Below the pieces are notes generated by a model, which was not told where the DNA came from, ran no database searches, and saw only the letters and a list, made by a program, of their open reading frames with translations. A stretch of DNA of 40,383 nucleotides, from the NCBI GenBank assembly GCA_003150235.1, contig QAMW01000024.1, positions 1 to 40,383 of the forward strand. Direction: 5' to 3'. Within the stretch, counting starts at the first letter, position 1. Each line of letters starts with the position of its first letter. Shown here in pieces: positions 6,590-15,636 of this stretch. Source of the DNA: Bacteroidales bacterium (GTDB taxonomy: Bacteria > Bacteroidota > Bacteroidia > Bacteroidales > Muribaculaceae). Made by a program: the position numbers and the translations under genes.

Positions 6590-7366
6590 TCAGCTCACCT
6601 GCACTTTTATACCCGCTTCACGGATACGCGAAGCGATAGATTCCAGCTCGTCACGCTCCACCTTCTGCAGGTCGCTTTCAGGGGTGGCGCGGTCGATTGA
6701 ATATAGCATAACCTCACGTGGACGGATGCGCTTGTAAGCATATATGAGCGCGTCAACCTCCTCATCGGTAGTGTTGTCAATATGCTTTCCGTCATGATTG
6801 CCCCGGAGCATCATGGTCTGGATGATGCATTTGTCGCCAAACGCCTCAAGCTGCGGAATCACGTATTCACAGGTAAACGCTTTCGACACCGGCTGGTCGA
6901 TAAGGCGCATGGTAGGGGTAAGCGCGGAATCAAGCTTAAGTATGCAGTTGTCGACCTTTTTCAACCCGTTTACGACATCCTCCCGGTCAAGACGCGTTGA
7001 GTTACACAGCACACTCACCTTCGCCTCCGGGAAATAGCGGTCACGCAACATGACGGTGTCGTCGATTATATTGTCGAAGTCGGGGTGCAAGGTCGGTTCG
7101 CCGTTGCCGGAAAATGTAATCACGTCAAGCGACGCGCCGGCATCGCGCATCTCTTTAAGCTTCGCCTCAAGCTGTCGGCTCACCTCGTCGCGTTTCGGGA
7201 GCCCGCTTTTACCGGTGCCCTGGGAGTTATATCCCGCCTCACAGTACACGCAATCAAACGAACACACCTTGCCGTCGACAGGCGAGAGATTGACACCGAG
7301 CGACGTGCCGAGACGGCGGCTATGGATAGGACCGAATATGGTCGAATGAAACAAAATTGTCACCAT
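6590..7366 (-). CDS. Radical SAM protein
   Basis: A 258-residue radical S-adenosylmethionine protein. The cluster-binding motif C35-x3-C39-x2-C42 lies in 'KVCSFDCVYCEAG', and 'ITFSGNGEPTLHPDF' is the SAM-contacting glycine-rich strand. The opening 'FGPIHSRRLGTSLGVNLSP' is typical of a widespread small bacterial group related to the wybutosine-type radical SAM proteins. No extra cluster domain is seen, and the substrate is unknown. Neighbours (a murein peptidase and a glycosyltransferase) do not reveal it. It begins 43 bp after the glycosyltransferase gene and ends one base before the peptidase gene. A clean ATG start sits at 7366. Confidence 0.85.
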   Translation of the reverse strand: MVTILFHSTIFGPIHSRRLGTSLGVNLSPVDGKVCSFDCVYCEAGYNSQGTGKSGLPKRDEVSRQLEAKLKEMRDAGASLDVITFSGNGEPTLHPDFDNIIDDTVMLRDRYFPEAKVSVLCNSTRLDREDVVNGLKKVDNCILKLDSALTPTMRLIDQPVSKAFTCEYVIPQLEAFGDKCIIQTMMLRGNHDGKHIDNTTDEEVDALIYAYKRIRPREVMLYSIDRATPESDLQKVERDELESIASRIREAGIKVQVS

Positions 7367-7409
7367 AAGTAATCATTTTGACAGATAAACAATCTATAAT
7401 CCTTTATTA

Positions 7410-8498
7410 TCATGCCAGAGAGCGATAAATACCGGCGGTAAGAGCTGCGGTTTTCCCCCAGTCAAACATTTTCAGGCGTTTTGACGCAAGTTGCTGCAGC
7501 CGCGAGCGCGTGTCGCCGGAATATATGACATCACTGATTGCCGTGACCATCGTCGATGGGTCATCAGGCTCGAACCATGCCGCCGCGTCACCTGCTATCT
7601 CGGGGAAACAGCTTGCCCGGCTCAGCGCGACAGGCGCACCCGCGCTCCACGCTTCCAGTATGGGTAACCCGAAGCCCTCGTAAGCTGACGGGAACACGAA
7701 GCAAGCCGTATTGCCGTAAAGCCATGCCAGCTGCCCGTCGGTGACAAATCGTGCCATTACCTTATCGGCGATGCCGAGGGAGGCGAAATGTTTCATTTCA
7801 GCAGGAGAGAAGGGCTGTCCGACGCACACAAGGCGAAGTTGCGGGTCAGCCTTGGAGAGCGTCATGAACGCTTCGGCGAGATTAAGGAAATTCTTATATT
7901 TGGTGCGGTCGCCCACAAAAAGTATGAAACGGTCACCTGCATCGGGCACAGGCTCCTGCACCGGCGACAGGCTTGACGCGCCATGATAGATGACATCAAC
8001 GCGCGAGGCGGGTATGCCGTAGATATCCACAAGGTCACTTTTTGTATGCTCGCTGATGGCGATTATACGGTCGGCATGGGTCACAGCCTCCTTTTTCTCG
8101 CGTATCACCTTTGCCGTGTCAGTGAAATATTGCGGATACTTTTCATGTATGAAGTCATGGACCGTAATCACAAAGGGCGCTTTACGTCGCCTCAGGAAAT
8201 AGGTCGAATAATAGGTGGGATGAAGCACATCAAAGCCTCCCCCGGAAATGATTGCCGAGGAACGGAGCTGATTGACCGCCTCGTAAAGTTTTTTGCGCAC
8301 ACGGTAATTGGCAAATGACCAGCTTTTTACCGGCGACATCTCGGAACCGAGCGATTCCAGATACACATTTTCCGACAGCATCGGGGGCAGCATATACTCC
8401 ATATCTTCAGGAAGATGGCTCATAAGCTCTATGAAATAGCGCGATACGCCTCCCGCCTTCTGCCAGGAAAACACCTGATGGTCGTAGAATATCTTCAT
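7410..8498 (-). CDS. Glycosyltransferase family 4
   Basis: A 362-residue GT-B fold retaining glycosyltransferase that transfers a sugar from a nucleotide sugar to a surface glycan precursor at the inner face of the membrane. The C-terminal half has the donor-binding signature 'PSAYEGFGLPILEAWSAG', whose E-x7-E (E..GFGLPILE) contacts the sugar nucleotide. 'ILFVGDRTKYKN' marks the start of the second Rossmann domain. The N-terminal part 'FSWQKAGGVSRYFIELMSHLP' is the acceptor-domain glycine-rich loop. Its ATG overlaps the stop of DUF389 by four bases (ATGA), indicating translational coupling. With the flippase and GT9 genes upstream, it suggests a role in lipopolysaccharide or capsule assembly. 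Donor and acceptor are unknown. Confidence 0.9.
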   Translation of the reverse strand: MKIFYDHQVFSWQKAGGVSRYFIELMSHLPEDMEYMLPPMLSENVYLESLGSEMSPVKSWSFANYRVRKKLYEAVNQLRSSAIISGGGFDVLHPTYYSTYFLRRRKAPFVITVHDFIHEKYPQYFTDTAKVIREKKEAVTHADRIIAISEHTKSDLVDIYGIPASRVDVIYHGASSLSPVQEPVPDAGDRFILFVGDRTKYKNFLNLAEAFMTLSKADPQLRLVCVGQPFSPAEMKHFASLGIADKVMARFVTDGQLAWLYGNTACFVFPSAYEGFGLPILEAWSAGAPVALSRASCFPEIAGDAAAWFEPDDPSTMVTAISDVIYSGDTRSRLQQLASKRLKMFDWGKTAALTAGIYRSLA

Positions 8499-9898
8499 TT
8501 CTTCTGCGTCTTGGGTGCTGTTTCGGGATGTACGGCACTGCTTGCCACGATGGTTATGGGACGCGTGTCGAGACGTGCCTCCAGGTATTCCTTAAACTTG
8601 CGCGACTGCGCCGCGCCCATAGGAGTGGCATAGTTGACCAGCACAAGGTTGAGAGTGTCGAGGCGATGGGTGTCGATGTCGCTCACTATGCCTCGCGTCA
8701 CCGCGATATCTTTCACCTGCGGGAAAAGCACCTTGATTTCTGGCGCGATGATGGCGCCCATCGAGTCATTGCGCGATATAAGCGCATTCTCTACCTTCAG
8801 CGAGTCTATGACATCCTGCTGACGCGATATGGTAGCCTGAGTGACCTGATACATGTCGCGAAGCATTGAAGAGGTAGCCTGTCTCACATCAAAGCTGCCC
8901 CCGCCGGTATCGCCCTGGACGATGTTAAGACGAGTCCCGGCGAGATGATATGACGGAAGTTTGTCGGTCATGGCAAGCAGAAGTGAATCCTGAGGAATCA
9001 TCTTGCCGACAAGAGTCACGGTAAGAGTACCCTCCCCCTTTTTCATTACCGGCTTGTAGTTGAGCACCTGTGTGCCGTCAAACACAAATTCCTTGTCGAC
9101 AAACTTGTTGCAATTTGATATGAAAGTGCTCTCGCGATACATCGAGTAAGTCATGAACGCGGCGGGAATCATGGTAAGTATCGCGATTGTGTACACTATA
9201 TCCCTGACTTTCTTCGCCCTGCCCGGATTGGAAAAATCCTTGACATGATATTTCATCAGCTTCACGCCTACTGTGGTTGCACAGGCGATGAATACTGAAT
9301 TTATGAAAAACAGATAGAGCGCGCCGAAGAAATATGACGGCTGCAGATTGGCAAGTCCGTAGCCCACGGTACATAGCGGTGGCATGAGGGCGGTCGCGAT
9401 AGCCACACCCGGTATGACATTTCCCTTGACCTTGCTGCCGATGGCAAGGATGCCGGCAGCACCGCCAAAGAAGCCGATGAATACATCATAAATCGTAGGC
9501 GATGTGCGCGCGAGAAGCTCGCTGTGCGACTCGCTGACCGGCGACACGAGGAAAAACAGGCATGATGTCGCGACACTGAACACAGTAGCCATGAAGAGGT
9601 TACGGAACGACCTCTTCATAAGGTCGAAATCGTGTATGCCGACAGCGAGCCCCAGACCGATAATAGGTCCCATAAGCGGCGATATAAGCATGGCGCCGAT
9701 TATCACCGCCGTTGAATTGACATTCAATCCAAGCGACGCGATGAAAATTGCCACTATGAGTATGAGAATATTTATACCTCTGAACGACACACCTTCGCGT
9801 ATCGCCTCCTCCGCCTCCTCCTGCGGTATGAGGAAGTCGGTAAGATCAAAATAGCCGAAGAGCTTCGTCTTGAATGTCGCAAAGTCAATATGTTTCAT
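8495..9898 (-). CDS. DUF389 family integral membrane protein
   Basis: A 467-residue membrane protein of the DUF389/TIGR00341 family. After a soluble start of about 40 residues come several membrane helices, including 'GINILILIVAIFIASLGLNV' and 'GAMLISPLMGPIIGLGLAV'. The latter carries the conserved small-residue and proline motif of the family. The C-terminal half (from about residue 260) is a non-membrane domain with a helical stretch 'MLRDMYQVTQATISRQQDVIDSLKVE'. The molecular function is not established. The gene overlaps both neighbours by four bases, so it is firmly part of the flippase-GT4 transcript, which is a reason to suspect an envelope role. Confidence 0.85.
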   Translation of the reverse strand: MKHIDFATFKTKLFGYFDLTDFLIPQEEAEEAIREGVSFRGINILILIVAIFIASLGLNVNSTAVIIGAMLISPLMGPIIGLGLAVGIHDFDLMKRSFRNLFMATVFSVATSCLFFLVSPVSESHSELLARTSPTIYDVFIGFFGGAAGILAIGSKVKGNVIPGVAIATALMPPLCTVGYGLANLQPSYFFGALYLFFINSVFIACATTVGVKLMKYHVKDFSNPGRAKKVRDIVYTIAILTMIPAAFMTYSMYRESTFISNCNKFVDKEFVFDGTQVLNYKPVMKKGEGTLTVTLVGKMIPQDSLLLAMTDKLPSYHLAGTRLNIVQGDTGGGSFDVRQATSSMLRDMYQVTQATISRQQDVIDSLKVENALISRNDSMGAIIAPEIKVLFPQVKDIAVTRGIVSDIDTHRLDTLNLVLVNYATPMGAAQSRKFKEYLEARLDTRPITIVASSAVHPETAPKTQKK

Positions 9899-11382
9899 AT
9901 CTTACGTCTGATTATATCCTTGGGACTTATATGTTCGTGACGGCAGACAATCCAGCCATATACACCCAGCAAGAGTGTGCGGAAGAGCAGATTGCACCAT
10001 TCTACAGGTATCACAACCATAATAGAAACACCGTACAACGCCCCGGCAACCACAAAATAAAAGAGCAGCCGCGGCACATCGTAATCTATCGGATATTTGC
10101 CCCTTCCGACAAAATAGCTTGTCGCCATCATCACGCCGTAGCAGGCAAACGCCGCCCAGGCACATCCCATATATCCGATACGCGGCACAAGGACAACATT
10201 CAGCACGAGTGTCACGGCAAGTCCGAGCAGAGAGAACCACATGCCCCATATCGTCTTGTCGGTAAGCTTATACCATAGCGACAGGTTGAAAAACACCCCG
10301 AAAAACAGCTCGGCAAGCATCAGCACCGGCACAACCTTAAGCCCGGAGAAATATTTCGGCGAAATAAAGTATTTCAGTATGTCGAGATAATACATCACGC
10401 CGAGGAATATGAACAGGGCGAAAATCACGAAATATTTCATCGCATCGCTGTAAGCCTTCAGTTTGTCGCCCCCGCGCTCCTTGTTCTGGGCGAAGATAAA
10501 CGGCTCATAGGCGAAGCGGAACGCCTGGATAAACATCACCATCACAATGGCTATCTTGTAGTTGGCGCCATATATACCTACCCCGTACATCGCCTCCGCA
10601 GGGTCCGATACAAGGTAAGGGTAGAGAATCGTACCGATGGTCTGATTCATGATGCCGGCGATGCCGAGTATCAGCAACGGATAAGAGTATCTAAGCATCT
10701 CGCGCAGCAGCTTGCCGTTGAACGCCAACGGCACCGACATGATGTCGGGCAGGAGAAGTACCAACATCGCCGCCGAAGAGATGAGATTGGCAAGAAATAT
10801 GTATCCGATACCGAAGTCGGGACGATAAAACCATGCAATCGTGTCGGGAGCCACTTCCCACAGCCAGGGGCAGAGAAGTATGAAAAAAAGATTCAGACCG
10901 ATGTTGAGCCCTATATTTATAAGCTTGAGCGTGGCAAACCTCACCGGACGCTTCTTGTAGCGCAGATAAGCAAACGGGATGGAGGTATAGGCATCCAGAG
11001 CCACGGCAAGCGCCATCATGAAAATATAGGAAGCGTGACCCGGGCAGTTGAGAGCCGCCGCTATCGGGTTGAGAAACAGCAGTACAATCGCGAAGAAGAA
11101 TGTCGACGAAACCCCGAGCGACACCAGTGAAGTGGAATACACCTCATCGGGATTGGAATAACGCTCGTGATTGGCGAAACGGAAAAATCCCGTCTCCATA
11201 CCGTAAGTAAGGATAATGAGCGCAAGCGCCACTACGGCATATATGTATGTCACCACTCCATATTCATCGGCGGGAAACTTGATGGTGTAGAGCGGCACGA
11301 GACACCAGTTGAGGAATCGTCCCACAATACTGCTGACACCATATATAGCAGTATCCTTAGCCAGACTTTTTATACCAGCCAT
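9895..11382 (-). CDS. Polysaccharide flippase, Wzx/MATE-like (MVF superfamily)
   Basis: A membrane protein of about 495 residues with roughly 12-14 hydrophobic helices. It matches the polysaccharide biosynthesis (RfbX/Wzx-like) family, which flips lipid-linked glycans across the inner membrane. The opening 'MAGIKSLAKDTAIYGVSSIVGRFLNWCLVPLYT' is the usual N-terminal helix. I use the ATG at 11382 rather than a TTG at 11394, because the family begins there. It follows ruvB by 15 bp and overlaps DUF389 by four bases. The neighbouring GT9 and GT4 genes suggest that it transports a surface glycan, but the substrate is unknown. Confidence 0.88.
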   Translation of the reverse strand: MAGIKSLAKDTAIYGVSSIVGRFLNWCLVPLYTIKFPADEYGVVTYIYAVVALALIILTYGMETGFFRFANHERYSNPDEVYSTSLVSLGVSSTFFFAIVLLFLNPIAAALNCPGHASYIFMMALAVALDAYTSIPFAYLRYKKRPVRFATLKLINIGLNIGLNLFFILLCPWLWEVAPDTIAWFYRPDFGIGYIFLANLISSAAMLVLLLPDIMSVPLAFNGKLLREMLRYSYPLLILGIAGIMNQTIGTILYPYLVSDPAEAMYGVGIYGANYKIAIVMVMFIQAFRFAYEPFIFAQNKERGGDKLKAYSDAMKYFVIFALFIFLGVMYYLDILKYFISPKYFSGLKVVPVLMLAELFFGVFFNLSLWYKLTDKTIWGMWFSLLGLAVTLVLNVVLVPRIGYMGCAWAAFACYGVMMATSYFVGRGKYPIDYDVPRLLFYFVVAGALYGVSIMVVIPVEWCNLLFRTLLLGVYGWIVCRHEHISPKDIIRRKI

Positions 11383-11397
11383 AGTCAGAATCAACTT

Positions 11398-12426
11398 TTA
11401 AGCAAAGAGAGACCCTGTCGTAAGGTCACGGTCATGCCCGAGATGTATGTAGGCAAGCTCAGTCACCTCACGACCGCGGGGGGTTCGCTTCAGGAAACCT
11501 TCCTTGATAAGAAACGGCTCATACACCTCTTCTATCGTGCCCGGATCCTCGCCGAGAGCGGTAGCGATGGTGGTAAGACCGACGGGTCCTCCCTTGAATT
11601 TAGTTATGATAGTCGTAAGTATCTTATTGTCAATCTCGTCAAGACCGTAGCGGTCGATATTGAGTGCCTCCAGCGCGTAGCGGGCAATCTCCGGGTCGAT
11701 AACGCCCGAACCCTTTACCATCGCGAAATCGCGCACACGCCGCAGAAGGGCGTTGGCGATACGTGGGGTGCCGCGGCTGCGGAGAGCAATCTCTCTCGCC
11801 GCCTCGCCTGTACACTTCACGTCGAGCAGACGCGCCGAGCGGAGCACGATACGCTCCAGCACCTCATGGTCGTAATATTCAAGATGGAAATTGATGCCGA
11901 AACGCGCGCGCAACGGCGAAGTAAGCAGTCCGCTGCGTGTGGTGGCACCGATAAGAGTGAACGGTGACAGCGACAGCTGCACCGAGCGCGCTCCCGGGCC
12001 CTTGTCAATCATTATGTCGATGCGGAAATCCTCCATCGCCGAGTAAAGATACTCCTCCACCACCGGACTGAGGCGGTGAATCTCGTCGATAAACAGCACA
12101 TCATTTTCCTCAAGAGAGGTAAGTATTCCGGCAAGGTCGCCGGGCTTGTCAAGCACCGGACCCGATGTAATCTTGATGCCCACTCCAAGCTCGTTTGCCA
12201 CAATCTGCGACAAAGTGGTCTTGCCAAGTCCGGGGGGACCGTGGAGCAGCACATGGTCAAGCGATTCCCCGCGCATCTTCGCCGCAGTGACAAACACACG
12301 CAGATTCTCGATTATCTTCTCTTGTCCGCTGAAAGAGTCAAATTCCGACGGGCGTAACGCCTTTTCAAAATCCTTGTCACGATCATTGCCCTGCCGTGAC
12401 GCTCTTATGTCAAAATCCTCCTCCAT
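11398..12426 (-). CDS. ruvB: Holliday junction branch migration ATPase RuvB
   Basis: The 342-residue motor of the RuvABC complex, which drives branch migration of Holliday junctions in recombinational repair. Walker A is HGPPGLGKT (62-70), Walker B is LFIDEIH (111-117), and the sensor/arginine region 'LIGATTRSGLLTSPLRARFG' is complete. A C-terminal winged-helix domain follows ('TTIATALGEDPGTIEEVYEPFLIKEGFL'). I start at the ATG at 12426; a GTG one codon earlier is possible. The start codon shares one base with the GT9 stop codon (TGATG), so ruvB is translated together with a glycosyltransferase. Length and motifs are normal, and the identification is secure. Confidence 0.97.
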   Translation of the reverse strand: MEEDFDIRASRQGNDRDKDFEKALRPSEFDSFSGQEKIIENLRVFVTAAKMRGESLDHVLLHGPPGLGKTTLSQIVANELGVGIKITSGPVLDKPGDLAGILTSLEENDVLFIDEIHRLSPVVEEYLYSAMEDFRIDIMIDKGPGARSVQLSLSPFTLIGATTRSGLLTSPLRARFGINFHLEYYDHEVLERIVLRSARLLDVKCTGEAAREIALRSRGTPRIANALLRRVRDFAMVKGSGVIDPEIARYALEALNIDRYGLDEIDNKILTTIITKFKGGPVGLTTIATALGEDPGTIEEVYEPFLIKEGFLKRTPRGREVTELAYIHLGHDRDLTTGSLFA

Positions 12427-13499
12427 CACGATTTATTCTTATTCACTATGGAATTGACCTTGTTTACAATTATCTGCGGCGGAATGCCCGCGAGGCAATG
12501 GTAGTCGCCACGACTGCAGGGCTTGTTACCGAACACCGAGCAGGGACGGCAAGTCATAGGCAACTGCACGATATCCTTCTCGCGCTGCTTGAACCCCTTG
12601 AAGCCGCAATAGGGATGAGTTGCACCCCAGATGCTCACCACCCTCACATTAACGAGCGACGCCAGGTGCATGTTTGCCGAGTCCATCGACACCAATGTGT
12701 CAAGATGGCTCAGGAGCGCGAGCTCGACGGGAAATCCATGCCTCTTATCCGCAAGACTAATCGTGCGCGGGTATCGCTGTGCCCAATCGGCAAGCACCTT
12801 CCTCTCCTCCTCTCCGCCCCCGAAAAGGAATATTTTTACATCAGGCTGTGACGACAGCTCGGCAATCACCTTCTCCATGAGACTAACCGGATATATCTTC
12901 CCCTTATGCTTTGCAAAGGGTGCAATGCCTATCCATTTCTCCCCGTCTTGTTTTGGCGATGTAATCTGCGCAAACATTGCGGGGTCGCCCTTCCCGTCGC
13001 CATAGATGCTCTTGAATTTCTCCTCAAGCACGTAGCCGAATCCGTAGAACACCTCACGGTAACGTGCCCGCGACGACAGCAATGGCAGCATTATCTTGTT
13101 GCGGGGGCGAGTGAGGGCGCGCTTGTTCATACGTCCCTTACGTATAGTGCGCCATTTCACGCCGTGCAATGTACAGGCAATGCCGAGCATGAACGAACGC
13201 AACACCCCGTGCAGGTCGGCAAAACCGTCAATGGCATATTCCTTGCGCAATTCCTTGAAGAGGCGGAAAAAATCGCCGAGCGACCGGTATTTTTCCTTGA
13301 CATCGATGCCTCGCACCACGAGATTTTCGGGAGGGTTCACAAAGAGTCCCTCCTGTGCCGGCTTGGTTATAAATATAAACCGCATGTCGGGATTGCAGCG
13401 ACACACCGAATAGACGACGGGAATCGTCATGGCGACATCGCCGAGCGCCGAAAAGCGGGCAATCAGTAAATTTTTCGGTAACTTACTGTTTATTGCCAT
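12426..13499 (-). CDS. Glycosyltransferase family 9 (heptosyltransferase-like)
   Basis: A 357-residue GT9 enzyme, the family of ADP-heptose:LPS heptosyltransferases. The start 'PKNLLIARFSALGDVAMTIPVVYSV' is the classic N-terminal Rossmann signature. 'VSMDSANMHLASLVNVRVVSIWGATHP' is the C-terminal donor-site motif (D-S-x2-MH-A, then G-ATHP). It probably adds a sugar to the lipid A core or a related glycolipid on the cytosolic face. Its first 17 bases overlap the end of the DUF4254 gene, a pairing I recall as common in Bacteroidetes. The donor may not be heptose in this group. Confidence 0.9.
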   Translation of the reverse strand: MAINSKLPKNLLIARFSALGDVAMTIPVVYSVCRCNPDMRFIFITKPAQEGLFVNPPENLVVRGIDVKEKYRSLGDFFRLFKELRKEYAIDGFADLHGVLRSFMLGIACTLHGVKWRTIRKGRMNKRALTRPRNKIMLPLLSSRARYREVFYGFGYVLEEKFKSIYGDGKGDPAMFAQITSPKQDGEKWIGIAPFAKHKGKIYPVSLMEKVIAELSSQPDVKIFLFGGGEEERKVLADWAQRYPRTISLADKRHGFPVELALLSHLDTLVSMDSANMHLASLVNVRVVSIWGATHPYCGFKGFKQREKDIVQLPMTCRPCSVFGNKPCSRGDYHCLAGIPPQIIVNKVNSIVNKNKS

Positions 13500-14097
13500 A
13501 AAGCACCGGATTGGTGGCTGGGTCGTTATACATCTTCATCTGGCGGTAAACCTTCATGTATTTCCTTCCTGCCGCGATATCATCGAGGAGCTGGTTGATG
13601 GCAGTGGTGAGGTCGGCGCGTTGTTCAAGGAGCACGGCAAGCTTTCCGCGACACTTGGCAAGATGCTCGGCAGTGGCATCGGTACGGTCGACCTCTGCCT
13701 GCATGTGGTAAATCTTAAGTGCCAGTATGGAAAGGCGGTCAAGCGCCCACGCGGGACTTTCGGTGTTAATCGTGGCGTCTGCCGCTACTTTCACATCGCT
13801 ATATTTCTCACGGAAATATGTGTCAAGCTCCTCCACCATGTCGGTACGATCCTGGTTTGACTTGTCAATACGGCGTTTCAGCGCAAGCGCCTCAACAGGG
13901 TCAATCTGCGGATCGCGAATGATATCTTCGAGATGCCACTGCACGGCATCAATCCAGTTTTTTGCAAAAAGTGTGTGCTCAATAGTGCCAGGTGCAAAAG
14001 GATTTTCAACCTTGGCGTCTACATCGTCATGCTTATGATATTCGTTGACAGTGTCTTCGAATATCTTGAAACAGTCATTGGCAAAGTCCATTGTCAT
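13483..14097 (-). CDS. DUF4254 domain-containing protein
   Basis: A soluble, largely helical protein of about 204 residues belonging to DUF4254, recognised from 'FAPGTIEHTLFAKNWIDAVQWHLEDIIRDP' and 'ALALKRRIDKSNQDRTDMVEELD'. No catalytic motif is visible and the function is unknown. The start is decided by the promoter: the TATCTTTG element at 14120-14127 would lie inside the frame if the ATG at 14145 were used. Translation therefore begins at 14097 (MTMDFANDC) or 14091 (MDFANDC). It is the first gene of the run DUF4254-GT9-ruvB-flippase-DUF389-GT4 and overlaps GT9 by 17 bp, suggesting a shared role with that transferase in surface glycan assembly. Confidence 0.85.
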   Translation of the reverse strand: MTMDFANDCFKIFEDTVNEYHKHDDVDAKVENPFAPGTIEHTLFAKNWIDAVQWHLEDIIRDPQIDPVEALALKRRIDKSNQDRTDMVEELDTYFREKYSDVKVAADATINTESPAWALDRLSILALKIYHMQAEVDRTDATAEHLAKCRGKLAVLLEQRADLTTAINQLLDDIAAGRKYMKVYRQMKMYNDPATNPVLYGNKQ

Positions 14098-14119
14098 CTG
14101 ATTTTTAGTTGTTATCTGA

Positions 14120-14127
14120 CAAAGATA
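14120..14127 (-). promoter_or_regulatory. Promoter -7 element before DUF4254
   Basis: TATCTTTG on the minus strand, matching TAnnTTTG. The start site would fall near 14115, giving a leader of about 18-24 nt. It makes DUF4254 the head of its own transcript, separate from the MATE gene. No good -33 element is visible. Confidence 0.5.
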
Positions 14128-14167
14128 GCGATTATTTTCATGCAACGCACATTAAAACACAAAAACA

Positions 14168-15508
14168 TCACGCCCGGCGTGTGGCGCGCATGAAAAAATA
14201 GAGGAATAGCGCGGCGGCAATGAAAAGGCTCACGGAGAAGCTCAGAATAATGCCATAGGTCCCCAGTCCCATCGGGAATGCAAAAATATATGTTGCCGGA
14301 ATACCGAACACCACATAGCTCACAAATGCAATCCATATCATAGGCATTACCTGCGACGTGCCGCGAAGTGCATTGGCAAACGTAATCTGAGTGGCATCGC
14401 CAAGCTGATACACCACAAGCGGCACTATAAGTGTCACGGCGGCAGCTATCACCACCGGGTCCTCGGTAAACGCATGTATCATCTGCCTCTCAAAGAATAT
14501 GAACACAAGCGACGATACCGTTGCGAGGGCAAGGATGATATGATAACCGGCAAACGCGATACGGCGCATGCCCGGACGGTCGTTAAGCCCGGCGGCATTT
14601 GCGACGAGCACAGACACAGCCGAACCCATGCTGTAATATATGCAAAAACCGAGCGTACCTGTAATCACAATAATCTGAAATGATGCAAGACTCACCGCGC
14701 CGAGCCATCCCGCCATCACCGCCGCCACGGTAAACGAGCCGGATTCAAAAGACATCTGCAGCGACACCGGCCATGAAGTGCGGTTAATCTGACCGAGTAC
14801 GCGGGATGATACTCGCGAGCTGCATAATCCCTCCTTGTATTCGCGGAACTTCCGTGCCGTAAAGAAAATGGCAATCACCACCACCGGGCAGAAAATTCTT
14901 GCAATCAAGGTGCTGTAACCGGCACCGACAAGCCCAAGTTCGGGAAAGCCCCAGTTGCCGTATATAAGCAGATAATTGCCTAAAATATTCAAGGCATTTG
15001 CCGAGAGTATTATCCACATAGGCAGTGCCGTACGGTTGATGGCGAAAAGCCACTGCGCAAACACGTTAAATATCGACACGGGCACCAGTCCCGCCAATAC
15101 GATAAGATAATAAGGCTTGATAAGCGGCAGCAATTCCACCGGTTGCCCCAGGCGATCGACGTTAAGCCACAACACCCACATCACAAACGTCACCAACAGC
15201 GAGAAAAGCAAGTTGGCAAGCAATCCGTTGCGTATCATCGCCCCGATCGTGGCGGAGCGCTTCTGACTGAACAACGCACCGATAAGCGGGGTAAGTCCGT
15301 AGGTGAAACCAAGCACTGCAAATGTGGCGACATTAAACACATTGTTGACAAACGACGCCGATGCGAGTGCCGCCGTCGAATAGCGTCCCACCATTATGTT
15401 GTCGGCAAACGCCACCACAATCATGCCAAGCTGCCCTACAAGGATGGGCAATCCGAGCTTTATGATGGAGACATAGTTTTCGCGATATGTTTTCCAGACA
15501 GTATTCAT
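14168..15508 (-). CDS. MATE family efflux transporter
   Basis: A 446-residue, 12-helix multidrug and toxin extrusion protein exporting cationic or other compounds using a sodium or proton gradient. The opening 'SIIKLGLPILVGQLGMIVVAFADNIMVGRY' is the family signature helix 1-2 region, including the GQLG and D-x-IMVG motifs. The mirrored repeat starts near 'INRTSWPVSLQMSFESGSFTVAAVMAGWLGAVSLASFQI'. It ends upstream of the DUF4254 promoter and may be a single-gene transcript. The only promoter-like element (15513-15520) would put the transcription start almost on the ATG, implying a leaderless mRNA or a missed promoter further upstream. Substrate unknown. Confidence 0.92.
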   Translation of the reverse strand: MNTVWKTYRENYVSIIKLGLPILVGQLGMIVVAFADNIMVGRYSTAALASASFVNNVFNVATFAVLGFTYGLTPLIGALFSQKRSATIGAMIRNGLLANLLFSLLVTFVMWVLWLNVDRLGQPVELLPLIKPYYLIVLAGLVPVSIFNVFAQWLFAINRTALPMWIILSANALNILGNYLLIYGNWGFPELGLVGAGYSTLIARIFCPVVVIAIFFTARKFREYKEGLCSSRVSSRVLGQINRTSWPVSLQMSFESGSFTVAAVMAGWLGAVSLASFQIIVITGTLGFCIYYSMGSAVSVLVANAAGLNDRPGMRRIAFAGYHIILALATVSSLVFIFFERQMIHAFTEDPVVIAAAVTLIVPLVVYQLGDATQITFANALRGTSQVMPMIWIAFVSYVVFGIPATYIFAFPMGLGTYGIILSFSVSLFIAAALFLYFFMRATRRA

Positions 15509-15512
15509 GATG

Positions 15513-15520
15513 CAAATTTA
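15513..15520 (-). promoter_or_regulatory. Possible promoter -7 element of the MATE gene
   Basis: TAAATTTG on the minus strand matches the consensus but lies only 4 bp from the ATG. It would therefore yield a leaderless transcript. Weak call. Confidence 0.3.
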
Positions 15521-15538
15521 AGCATAATGCACCACAAA

Positions 15539-15576
15539 ACCAACCGCAGACACCATCTACCGGTGTCTTGGTTGGT
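15539..15576. repeat. Long imperfect hairpin/dyad between divergent genes
   Basis: ACCAACC pairs with GGTTGGT and AGACACC with GGTGTCT. The two segments are separated by two bases on one side and one on the other, around the loop ATCTACC. It sits between the MATE gene start and the promoter of the rightward membrane-protein gene. It is upstream of both, so it is not a terminator of either. It may be a regulator-binding dyad or an RNA structure. Confidence 0.55.
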
Positions 15577-15628
15577 GTAAATAATAAATTTTTATTGCTG
15601 TCTTACAGGCATTTTCGCTATTTTGCCC

Positions 15629-15636
15629 TATCTTTG
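15629..15636 (+). promoter_or_regulatory. Promoter -7 element of the membrane protein/Sel1 pair
   Basis: TATCTTTG matches TAnnTTTG. Transcription would start near 15641, about 25 nt before the ATG at 15666. The -33 element is not clear. Confidence 0.5.

Noticed and set aside
11167..11967. Rightward open frame of 266 codons opposite ruvB and the flippase
   Set aside because: It spans two real genes on the other strand and has no family resemblance.
13483..14145. DUF4254 start at 14145
   Set aside because: The TATCTTTG promoter element at 14120-14127 lies downstream of that ATG, and the extra residues do not resemble the family.
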